Notes: generated from the letters alone by a model not told the origin. A stretch of DNA of 5,419 nucleotides from Candidatus Iainarchaeum sp. (GCA_015520865.1 WAPE01000039.1:1-5419), one strand, 5' to 3'. Counted from the stretch's first letter, positions 1 through 5,400 are shown. Numbers and translations are program-made.

Positions 1-1206
1 GGCTACAAGGTAGTAATGACTCCGGCGGTGGCTTCGACAGAGCTCTACAAGGTATCAGGGCACTATGACTTCTACAAGGAGAATATGTACATATTCAACA
101 TAGATGAGCACGAATTCGCCATAAAACCCATGAACTGTCCTTTCCACGTGTTGATCTTTGCCAACTTGCTCCAGAAGTACCGTGAAAACGTTCCACTACC
201 CTATAAGATCTTCGAACTCGGAACGGTCCACAGGTACGAGCTCAGTGGGGCCCTTTATGGGCTTATGCGGGTCCGTGGATTCACCCAGGACGACGCCCAC
301 ATCTTCACCCCATCGGAGTACCTCGAAGACGTCGTTCTAACGGCCTTCCAGGAAATGAAGGAGATCTATACGAAGCTCTTCCAGCTTCCCTTCCACGAGG
401 AGAACATCTACCTCCGTCTTTCCATGGGGGATAAAGAGAAGCTCGGCGTGGATTTCATAGGAACCGAGGAAGAGTGGAACAACGCCGAAGACGCCCTAAG
501 AAGTGTTGCACAGGAGATAAAAGAAAGGGAAGGTATGAAGTACTACGAGGAGAAGGGAGAGGCAGCTTTCTACGGTCCAAAGATCGATGTGGTAATGAAG
601 TTCGGTGAGGATGAGTGGCAGGTTGGAACGATCCAGTTTGACTTCAACCTTCCCCGTCGCTTTAAGCTTGTGGACCTGGCAAAGAACGTGGGAGCCGCCG
701 AAGACCTCTACATGATACACAGGGCTTATCTGGGCTCTATCGAGCGATTCCTAGGGGTGTACTTAGAAGCCAGGAAAGGAAGACTGCCCTTCGTGATCAA
801 TCCGGTCCAGGTAGCAGTTATAGCAATAAGGACGGGTAAGCCGGACGTAGATAAGGTAATTGATGAGACAGCACTCCTACTAAGAAGTCTACTGGTAGGA
901 GAAGGTGTTCGAGCGGTTATCGTGCCGGCAGATAAACCAAGTTTGGCAAGAAAGGTCCGGAAGTTCGAGACAACGATAAGACCGTCAATTCAGATCTACA
1001 TCGGAGAGAGGGATCTGGAAAACGGAAAGACCAAGGCAAAGTACTACGTCCTTGGAGAAGGATTCAAGGAAAAAGAGATCGCCTTCGATTCGGCGGAGGA
1101 TCTGTTCCATGGGGTCATGGAGATCGTCAGGGAGCTCGAAGAGCCCGTCAGGGAGCTAACAGGAAAGACCTATAGGCTCTACGAGGATCTCCAGTACATG
1201 GTTTAA
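1..1206 (+). CDS. thrS: Threonyl-tRNA synthetase, bacterial-type core, 5'-truncated by the window edge
   Basis: Class II aminoacyl-tRNA synthetase that activates threonine with ATP and charges tRNA-Thr in the cytoplasm. The frame is open from base 1 and already reads GYKVVMTP, the motif 1 region, so the gene starts upstream; the ATG at 16 is internal. The visible 401 residues cover the catalytic domain and the C-terminal anticodon-binding domain. Seen motifs (numbered from the window edge): zinc-binding Cys46 in KPMNCPFH, motif 2 with Arg78 in TVHRYELSGALYG, His100 in RGFTQDDAHIF, His240 in MIHRAYLGSIERF, and motif 3 Arg249. Cys46, His100 and His240 match the three zinc ligands of E. coli ThrRS that select threonine. 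The core is the bacterial form, which some archaea carry (for example the catalytic ThrRS of Sulfolobales), and differs from the Pyrococcus form. The anticodon domain (about 265-380) keeps NPVQV but has KAKYYV (345-350) where bacterial enzymes have an Arg-rich strand. Whether an editing domain exists cannot be seen here. Identity is very sure. Confidence 0.95.
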   Translation, partial: GYKVVMTPAVASTELYKVSGHYDFYKENMYIFNIDEHEFAIKPMNCPFHVLIFANLLQKYRENVPLPYKIFELGTVHRYELSGALYGLMRVRGFTQDDAHIFTPSEYLEDVVLTAFQEMKEIYTKLFQLPFHEENIYLRLSMGDKEKLGVDFIGTEEEWNNAEDALRSVAQEIKEREGMKYYEEKGEAAFYGPKIDVVMKFGEDEWQVGTIQFDFNLPRRFKLVDLAKNVGAAEDLYMIHRAYLGSIERFLGVYLEARKGRLPFVINPVQVAVIAIRTGKPDVDKVIDETALLLRSLLVGEGVRAVIVPADKPSLARKVRKFETTIRPSIQIYIGERDLENGKTKAKYYVLGEGFKEKEIAFDSAEDLFHGVMEIVRELEEPVRELTGKTYRLYEDLQYMV

Positions 1207-1230
1207 TCGGTGGGGACCCAAGGCTGATTG

Positions 1231-1266
1231 TGAGGAGCTCGAAGCCCGAGCTCCCTCATTTTTCTT
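1231..1266 (+). terminator. Hairpin plus T-tract after thrS
   Basis: GGAGCTCG (1234-1241) pairs perfectly with CGAGCTCC (1247-1254) around a 5-nt loop. TGAG/CTCA can extend the stem if C1254 is bulged. TTTTT (1259-1263) and then CTT follow directly. This looks like an intrinsic terminator 25 nt after the synthetase stop. Archaeal RNA polymerase mainly needs the T-tract, so the hairpin may instead shape or protect the mRNA 3' end. Confidence 0.65.
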
Positions 1267-1299
1267 AGATTATTGCTGCCGATTACCTCCACTCATCTG

Positions 1300-1320
1300 T
1301 TTATAACTGAACTATATAAA
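1300..1320 (+). promoter_or_regulatory. Distal TATA-like boxes upstream of the thermosome gene
   Basis: TTTATAAC (1300-1307) and TATATAAA (1313-1320) both resemble archaeal TATA boxes. A transcript would start about 25 nt downstream, near 1325-1345, giving a leader of about 90-110 nt before the thermosome ATG. Either may be a second promoter for the chaperonin or may drive a short leader RNA. No start-site data can be read from sequence, so this is a candidate only. Confidence 0.35.
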
Positions 1321-1332
1321 GCTGTTCCGCAG

Positions 1333-1359
1333 TGAAACCCTTCCGTCGTTTCAACGATG
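1333..1359 (+). promoter_or_regulatory. Two overlapping inverted repeats, candidate operator
   Basis: TGAAAC (1333-1338) and GTTTCA (1348-1353) form perfect 6-bp arms 9 nt apart. The second arm overlaps CGTCGTTTCAACGATG (1344-1359), whose arms pair in 7 of 8 positions with no spacer (the central TC dinucleotide is unpaired). The site is just upstream of the proximal TATA-like box and at the expected start region of the distal one, a good position for a heat-shock regulator. It matches neither the Archaeoglobus HSR1 motif CTAAC-N5-GTTAG nor, as far as I recall, the Pyrococcus Phr site. Short inverted repeats arise by chance in A/T-rich DNA. Confidence 0.3.
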
Positions 1360-1367
1360 TTAACCTA

Positions 1368-1379
1368 TACTTAAAAACT
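1368..1379 (+). promoter_or_regulatory. Proximal TATA box of the thermosome gene
   Basis: TACTTAAAAACT has the TTAAAAAC core (1371-1378) often seen as an archaeal TATA box. Transcription would begin near 1398-1402, leaving a leader of about 35 nt that contains the strong ribosome binding site at 1423. This spacing makes it the likeliest main promoter of the chaperonin gene. Confidence 0.55.
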
Positions 1380-1420
1380 CTTTCTATCCACGCATATACA
1401 TAGATAGCAAGCGAAAAATA

Positions 1421-1429
1421 AAGGAGGTG
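1421..1429 (+). promoter_or_regulatory. Strong Shine-Dalgarno that fixes the thermosome start at 1435
   Basis: AAGGAGGTG is a near-full match to the archaeal 16S rRNA 3' end. It lies 5 nt before ATG 1435. The in-frame GTG at 1429 overlaps the element itself, so it cannot be the start read by this site. Confidence 0.9.
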
Positions 1430-1434
1430 TGAAG

Positions 1435-3063
1435 ATGGTGGAGCTGCAGAAGCAGCCGGTAATCTTTCTGGGTGAAGGTGCCCAAAGGGTTGTGGGTCGA
1501 GATGCCCAAAGGTTAAACATACTGGTTGCCAGGGCCGTTGCAAACGTCGTTAGGACAACCCTTGGTCCCAAGGGAATGGATAAGATGCTCGTAGACGAGC
1601 TCGGTGACATAACAATCACGAACGATGGTGCAACGATCCTCAACGAGATGAGCATTGAACACCCAGCCGGAAAGATCATGGTAGAGGTAGCAAAGACCCA
1701 GGACGAGGAAGCCGGTGACGGAACGACGACAGCGGTTGTTATCGCTGGAGAACTCCTAGGAAACGCAGAAAAGCTCCTAGATCAGGAGATCCACCCGAGC
1801 ATTATCATCAAGGGTTATAGGATGGCGGCCGACGAGGCCGTTAGGATACTCACAGAGATTGCAGACCCCGTCGACATTCACGACGAAGAAACACTAAAGA
1901 AGATCGCCATGACGACGATGACAGGAAAGGCCACAGAAGCAAGGGAGAAGCTCGCAGAGATCGTCGTGGAAGCAATAAAGCTCGTGGCAGAGGAGGTAGA
2001 CGGAAAGATCATCATTGACACGGATCAGATTAAGATAGAGAAGAAGCAAGGTGGATCCTTAGCAGATACACAGCTCGTTAAGGGTATTGTAATCGATAAG
2101 GAAAGGGTACATCCACAGATGCCTAAGAGGGTTGAGAACGCAAAGATTGCACTTATCAACTCGGCCCTCGAGGTAAAGGAGACCGAAACGGATGCCAGGA
2201 TAAACATTACGTCCCCTGATCAGCTCCAGGCCTTCATCGAGCAGGAAGAGAGAATGATCAAGGAGATGGTTGACAAGATCGTCCAGAGCGGAGCCAACGT
2301 TGTCTTCGTCCAGAAGGGTATCGACGACCTGGCTCAGCACTTCCTGTCAAAGGCAGGAATCTTGGCAGTTCGAAGGGTAAAGAAGAGCGATATGGAGAAG
2401 CTTGCCAGGGCAACGGGTGCAAAGATCGTAACGAGGGTTGAAGACTTATCTCCAGAAGATCTAGGTGAAGCAGAGCTCGTAGAGGAGAGGAAGATCGCCG
2501 GAGAGTCCATGATCTTCGTTGAGGGATGCAAGAACCCCAAGGCAGTTACCATCCTCGTGAGGGGTGGAGCTGAGCACGTTGTGGACGAGGCAGAAAGGGC
2601 CATAAAGGACGCCCTGGGAGCAGTAACGTCTGCCATCGAAAGCGGAAAGGTGTTGGCAGGCGGTGGAGCACCAGAGATGGCGGTAGCCGTTAGACTCAGG
2701 GACTACGCCCAGAAGGTTGGAGGTAAGGAGCAGCTCGCAATTGAGGCCTTCGCAGACTCCTTGGAGATCATTCCAAGAACCCTAGCAGAAACGGCCGGTA
2801 TGGACCCGGTAGACACGATCGTAAAGCTCAGGAGCATCCACGCTAAGGAGAAGGACGGTAAGTATTACGGTGTTGACGTCTTCGAGGGCCAGATAGCCAA
2901 CATGAAGGAAAGAAACGTCCTAGAGCCCCTTAAGGTGAAGACACAGGCGATAATCAGCGCTTCTGAAGCTGCCCAGCTCATCCTAAGGATTGACGACATC
3001 ATCGCTGCATCCAAGAAGGAGGAGAAGGGCGAAGAAAGCGAAACAGAGACGGAGTTTGACTGA
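1435..3063 (+). CDS. ths: Thermosome (group II chaperonin) subunit
   Basis: Cytosolic ATP-driven chaperonin subunit; family members form double rings of eight or nine subunits with a built-in lid and refold proteins. The 542 residues are normal length. Equatorial signatures: LGPKGMDK (43-50), ITNDGATIL (61-69), the nucleotide-binding GDGTTT (94-99), GGGAPE (409-414), and a closing equatorial segment to about 526. Asp384 in VVDEAER matches the catalytic Asp386 of the Methanococcus maripaludis chaperonin. The stretch around 244-278 is the helical protrusion that forms the lid. The start is ATG 1435, chosen from the Shine-Dalgarno 5 nt upstream; the in-frame GTG at 1429 would add only two residues. 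The tail (527-542) is Lys/Glu/Ser/Thr-rich and ends in EFD, without the Gly-Met repeats found in many thermosomes. The gene is flanked by terminator-like sequences on both sides, so it is probably transcribed alone. Which subunit (alpha or beta) cannot be told without relatives to compare. Confidence 0.97.
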   Translation: MVELQKQPVIFLGEGAQRVVGRDAQRLNILVARAVANVVRTTLGPKGMDKMLVDELGDITITNDGATILNEMSIEHPAGKIMVEVAKTQDEEAGDGTTTAVVIAGELLGNAEKLLDQEIHPSIIIKGYRMAADEAVRILTEIADPVDIHDEETLKKIAMTTMTGKATEAREKLAEIVVEAIKLVAEEVDGKIIIDTDQIKIEKKQGGSLADTQLVKGIVIDKERVHPQMPKRVENAKIALINSALEVKETETDARINITSPDQLQAFIEQEERMIKEMVDKIVQSGANVVFVQKGIDDLAQHFLSKAGILAVRRVKKSDMEKLARATGAKIVTRVEDLSPEDLGEAELVEERKIAGESMIFVEGCKNPKAVTILVRGGAEHVVDEAERAIKDALGAVTSAIESGKVLAGGGAPEMAVAVRLRDYAQKVGGKEQLAIEAFADSLEIIPRTLAETAGMDPVDTIVKLRSIHAKEKDGKYYGVDVFEGQIANMKERNVLEPLKVKTQAIISASEAAQLILRIDDIIAASKKEEKGEESETETEFD

Positions 3064-3107
3064 AGGGTTTAACCCCCTTCAACCTTTTCCTTCTAATTTT
3101 TGTCTTT
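3061..3107 (+). terminator. Hairpin containing the stop codon, then a pyrimidine tract
   Basis: TGAAGGG (3061-3067, beginning with the thermosome TGA stop) pairs with CCCTTCA (3075-3081) around a 7-nt loop. A pyrimidine-rich run follows, with TTTT at 3085-3088, TTTTT at 3097-3101 and TTT at 3104-3106. The T-runs are of the kind at which archaeal RNA polymerase stops. The start of the stem would be covered by a terminating ribosome. Confidence 0.6.
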
Positions 3108-3123
3108 GTTAACACTGCCTAAT

Positions 3124-3159
3124 GGTTTATAAGCAAAGAATACCATAATTTTTCGGTGA
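3124..3159 (+). promoter_or_regulatory. TATA box and ribosome binding site of the duplicated membrane protein
   Basis: TTTATAAG (3126-3133) is a good TATA box, predicting a transcript start near 3150-3156. GGTGA (3155-3159), a partial anti-Shine-Dalgarno match, lies 4 nt before ATG 3164. The leader would be very short and the binding site partly at its 5' end, so the mRNA may be read almost as a leaderless one. Confidence 0.55.
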
Positions 3160-3163
3160 AAGT

Positions 3164-4018
3164 ATGGGAGCCGAGGAAAGGCCCAAGGAGGGTAGGTTGA
3201 GAAGGTGGTTTGGGAAGCTCAAATTCTGGGGGAAGGGAAAAGGTACTGACAAGGGGGCCGAGAAGCTCCTGAGGCTGGCGTATGAGAAAGTAAACGAGCA
3301 CTATAACAGTTACAAGCGGATAGGTGCCGACCCTGGTTTCGAGCTGAAATACAAGTCTTTTGAGGAGCTACTCAAAGACGAAGAAGCCGTTCAGCACGCA
3401 AAGAAGTCTAAGATCTGGGAAAGAGTTGGTTGGCTCTCCGGATTGGGTGGTGGCGGCCTCGGTATAGGTATAGCAATTACGTCGGCGGTTGCGCCACCTG
3501 TAGGACTTGTACTAGCTCCTATACTGGCAGGGATTGGAGGAAGCGCCTTTTTCTGGAAGAAAAGTAGCGATCACTACGAGCAGATCAAAGAGAAGATCAA
3601 AGTTCCAAAGATTTCACCCGAGAAGATAAGCCTTGATAAGAAAACGGCGAAGTACCTAGAAATTGCCTATAAATCAGTGGTAAAGGAAGCGATAGAACAT
3701 AAAAGAGAAGGCTTTGAACCACCTTTCGAGATCCGTCCCACTAGCTTTACGGAAGTTATGAAGAACGAAGAGATGCTTGAAGCTGCAAAGAAAATTTCAC
3801 GGCTAGATAAAGCAGCCTTTGGAGCAACCGCGTTAGGATCGGTTGGTTCCATTATGGGAGCACTTACTGTTCCAGCAAGTGCAGGATCATTGTTCTTTGC
3901 CTCCCTACTAGGTCCTGTAGGCCTAGGTCTTGCAACAACCGCTGCACTGCTAGCAAAGCGTAATAGCTTATGGAGAGCTCTTAAAGAGTCATTTAAGGCA
4001 GCGAAAAAGGCTAGGTAA
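3164..4018 (+). CDS. Unrecognised membrane protein with two tandem copies of one module
   Basis: I do not recognise the family and assign no function. The 284 residues divide as follows: a basic, aromatic head (10-31, with RLRRWFGKLKFWGKGKGK-like composition); module 1 with a charged helical part (33-88) and a Gly/Ala/Pro-rich hydrophobic hairpin (89-131); a Lys-rich linker (132-160); module 2 with a charged part (162-216) and hairpin (217-264); and a basic tail (265-284). Residues 33-81 align without gaps to 162-210, with 20 of 49 identical (for example AY, F-E, SF-E, K-EE, AKK). The hairpins match as PVGL-LA at 112-118 and 251-257, followed by Trp131 and Trp270. Four membrane segments are likely, with the basic ends probably cytoplasmic; there is no signal peptide. 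The start is ATG 3164, supported by GGTGA 4 nt upstream. The gene has its own promoter and a T-rich 3' flank, so it looks monocistronic. A peripheral or amphipathic membrane association is an alternative to full spanning. Confidence 0.85.
   Translation: MGAEERPKEGRLRRWFGKLKFWGKGKGTDKGAEKLLRLAYEKVNEHYNSYKRIGADPGFELKYKSFEELLKDEEAVQHAKKSKIWERVGWLSGLGGGGLGIGIAITSAVAPPVGLVLAPILAGIGGSAFFWKKSSDHYEQIKEKIKVPKISPEKISLDKKTAKYLEIAYKSVVKEAIEHKREGFEPPFEIRPTSFTEVMKNEEMLEAAKKISRLDKAAFGATALGSVGSIMGALTVPASAGSLFFASLLGPVGLGLATTAALLAKRNSLWRALKESFKAAKKAR
3260..3583 (+). repeat. Module 1 of the internal protein duplication
   Basis: Codes for residues 33-140: helical AY-V-KR-G-P-FE-SFEE-KDEE-AKK segment, then hydrophobic hairpin with a PPVGLVLAP turn and Trp131. 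It pairs with module 2 at a constant offset of 129 residues in the helical part and 139 in the hairpin, so module 2 carries about 10 extra residues near the first hydrophobic segment. The match is visible at protein level; the DNA copies have diverged, which points to an old duplication. Confidence 0.75.
3647..3994 (+). repeat. Module 2 of the internal protein duplication
   Basis: Codes for residues 162-277, the second copy: AY-V-KR-G-P-FE-SFTE-KNEE-AKK segment, then a hydrophobic hairpin with GPVGLGLA and Trp270. Its hairpin is richer in Ser and Thr than that of module 1, which is richer in Gly and Pro, so the two copies may have taken on different roles. Confidence 0.75.
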
Positions 4019-4107
4019 ATGATACGATAGCAATTCATTTATTTCCTCTTCCATATTTTTCTGTGATCTCTTACAAGGATGGCCCGGGAGGTAGCAGGTG
4101 GTAAATA
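4019..4107 (+). promoter_or_regulatory. T-rich 3' flank and weak promoter region between two genes
   Basis: The first half (ATTCATTTATTTCCTC and CATATTTTTCTG) is T-rich and can stop transcription of the membrane protein gene. The same stretch is the only A/T-rich place for a TATA element of the next gene: CATATTTTT (4052-4060) would put a start near 4080, and ATTTAT (4036-4041) one near 4064. Neither is a strong box. AGGTG (4096-4100), 7 nt before ATG 4108, is the ribosome binding site. Confidence 0.4.
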
Positions 4108-4108
4108 A
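4079..4108 (+). CDS. Possible 9-codon leader ORF, stop overlapping the next start
   Basis: ATG 4079 opens a reading frame MARE VAGGK that ends at TAA 4106-4108. The last A is the first base of the next gene's ATG (TAATG). It is preceded only by CAAGG. If the transcript starts near 4080 it could be read leaderless. Such overlap allows translational coupling, but an ORF this short is common by chance and the downstream gene has its own ribosome binding site inside it. Confidence 0.2.
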   Translation: MAREVAGGK

Positions 4109-4446
4109 TGAAGGTAAACGTCATCCTCCACAGGACCTCCGAGCTGAATGACTGGGAAGAAAAGGTCCGAGAAGCCGTTGAGGGAAAGGTAGAGCCGTTA
4201 GAGCTGAATTTCACGTGGGTAGATACCTGTTTCGACGTTTTAAAAGGGATCGATGATTCCGCCGATATAAATATCGTTGTTCTGGCTCCGCGGAAGGGCA
4301 TGGGGTCCGTTGTTTCGCCAGTGATAGACAGGCTCCTTGACAGGAACGTCAGGATCTTCTTCGGTTGGTACGACGATATGCCGTCGATGCTTGAAGACTT
4401 TGAGGCCTACTTACTGAGGCTCCTTGGAGTTGAGGTCAAGGAATAA
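4108..4446 (+). CDS. Unrecognised small alpha/beta protein (112 residues)
   Basis: I do not recognise this family. The pattern of hydrophobic strands and charged helices suggests a compact Rossmann- or flavodoxin-like fold: strands near 2-8 (KVNVILH), 31-37 (LELNFTW), 53-60 (DINIVVLA) and 81-87 (VRIFFGW), with helices near 14-25, 40-48, 66-79 and 91-106. Strand 3 is followed by PRKGMGS, a Gly-rich loop that could hold a phosphate or ligand, and strand 4 by YDDMP. There is one Cys (41, in DTCFD), no signal peptide and no membrane segment, so it should be cytosolic. ATG 4108 is the first start after an in-frame stop at 4102-4104 and has AGGTG 7 nt upstream. The nuclease gene begins 24 nt after its stop in the same frame, so the two are probably cotranscribed and may act together. 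Function is inferred only from this proximity. Confidence 0.8.
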   Translation: MKVNVILHRTSELNDWEEKVREAVEGKVEPLELNFTWVDTCFDVLKGIDDSADINIVVLAPRKGMGSVVSPVIDRLLDRNVRIFFGWYDDMPSMLEDFEAYLLRLLGVEVKE

Positions 4447-4470
4447 AAGGGAGATCATCCTAGTAGTTCC

Positions 4471-5382
4471 GTGATACTTTATCCCTCAGGAAACGGAGTT
4501 TTGATAGAGGATGGGTTCAAGGTAGCTATCGACACAAGTAAACGGTTTAGGGGAGCGGTCCATATCGTTACACACGCCCATTGGGATCACTTGGGGGCCG
4601 CCCGAAGCGGTCCCGTGTATTCTAACGTAGAAACCGCCGAGATACTAAAGGTTAGAGGATTGGAAGGCATCCCCGTAGATGGGATCACGAGGGAAGATTT
4701 CGAGGTACGGTTTCTTGATGCAGGGCATATCGTAGGATCCTCCCAGGTTCTTCTCCTCAACGGGAAGGACGTCCTCATCACAGGGGACTTCAAACTAGAG
4801 CCTGATGCCGTGGTAAGGGGCGCCGAAATCGAGAACGTCGATGTATTGGTTATAGATACGACCTTTGGTGTTCCACACTTCAAGTTTCCCTCGAGGAAGG
4901 TTCTATATCGCCAGCTGGAGGTCTTTATCAAGGATCGCCTATCAGATGGAAGGTCCGTCGTGTTGTTTGGCTATTCGGTGGGTAAATCTCAGGAGCTGAC
5001 GGCATTCCTCAATACAATGGGTATTATACCTTACGTTCTACCGGAAACACATCGAGTAAACGTGTTATTTGGCCTGAAAGATGTAGTTCTTCGAAGGGTT
5101 CCTTCAGAACCGTCGGTTCTCATCCTACCGCCTAAGTTCAAAAGAGTGCTCGATGCGTTCAGGATACAAACCGGAATAGAGCACGTGGGGATCTTCGTTT
5201 CGGGCTGGAACCCCGAAATGCCCATTTCTTCCCACGCCGATTGGTATCAAACGGTGAGATTCATTGAAGAAGTATCCCCGGAAGTGGTAGTCACCTATGG
5301 GGAAAACGCCGAACGATCGGCAGTATTTCTCCGAGCCGAGGGCTTCAATGCTATTCCGCTGAGGAGCGGATTGTTTCTTTAA
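4471..5382 (+). CDS. Beta-CASP metallo-beta-lactamase nuclease, COG1236-like / ligase-associated exonuclease-like
   Basis: Predicted two-zinc nuclease acting on RNA or DNA. Metallo-beta-lactamase motifs are complete: Asp21 (AIDTS), HAHWDH at 35-40, His86 (AGHIVGS) and Asp106 (TGDFK). Beta-CASP motif A is Asp129 in IDTTFG and motif B is His255 in SSHADW. At motif C, usually His (RNA enzymes) or Val (Artemis/SNM1 DNA enzymes), the sequence reads VVTYGE with Tyr276. GYSVGKSQEL (167-176) and FVSGW (242-246) are typical of short archaeal and bacterial members, including the exonucleases encoded near DNA ligases. There is no KH domain, and 303 residues is short for the superfamily. The start is GTG 4471: the in-frame TAA at 4444-4446 is followed by no other start, and the first strands (YPSGNGVLI) belong to the fold. 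The only purine-rich ribosome site, GGGAGAT (4448-4454), is far away at 16 nt. Substrate is uncertain; the enzyme class is sure. Confidence 0.9.
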   Translation: MILYPSGNGVLIEDGFKVAIDTSKRFRGAVHIVTHAHWDHLGAARSGPVYSNVETAEILKVRGLEGIPVDGITREDFEVRFLDAGHIVGSSQVLLLNGKDVLITGDFKLEPDAVVRGAEIENVDVLVIDTTFGVPHFKFPSRKVLYRQLEVFIKDRLSDGRSVVLFGYSVGKSQELTAFLNTMGIIPYVLPETHRVNVLFGLKDVVLRRVPSEPSVLILPPKFKRVLDAFRIQTGIEHVGIFVSGWNPEMPISSHADWYQTVRFIEEVSPEVVVTYGENAERSAVFLRAEGFNAIPLRSGLFL

Positions 5383-5400
5383 AACACTCCGGAATAAAAA

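Noticed and set aside
16..18. ATG 16 as the start of the synthetase gene
   Set aside because: The frame is open to base 1 and the residues before the ATG (GYKVV) belong to the conserved motif 1 region.
1429..1434. GTG at 1429 as the thermosome start, adding two residues
   Set aside because: It overlaps the Shine-Dalgarno GGAGGTG; ATG 1435 is 5 nt after that element and gives the usual N-terminus.
1207..1434. A tRNA or other structured RNA gene between the synthetase and the chaperonin
   Set aside because: No T-loop GTTCRA box, acceptor stem or other RNA signature was seen; only the terminator hairpin and short inverted repeats.
2059..2340. Open frame of 93 codons on the - strand
   Set aside because: It is the complement of conserved thermosome codons; nothing suggests that it is translated.
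3667..4038. Open frame of 123 codons on the - strand
   Set aside because: It lies opposite the duplicated membrane protein, has Ser/Ala-rich low-complexity content, and no promoter or ribosome site supports it.
4108..4446. A small TIR-like domain, from the opening strand with HRTSE and the alternating alpha/beta pattern
   Set aside because: The catalytic Glu region and the typical helix signatures are missing, and the protein is short; the likeness is only to a general Rossmann-like pattern.
4969..4998. GYSVGKSQEL in the nuclease as a Walker A nucleotide-binding loop
   Set aside because: The spacing is wrong for GxxxxGK[ST], and the motif (often GKAQEL) is a known part of the beta-CASP domain in this family.
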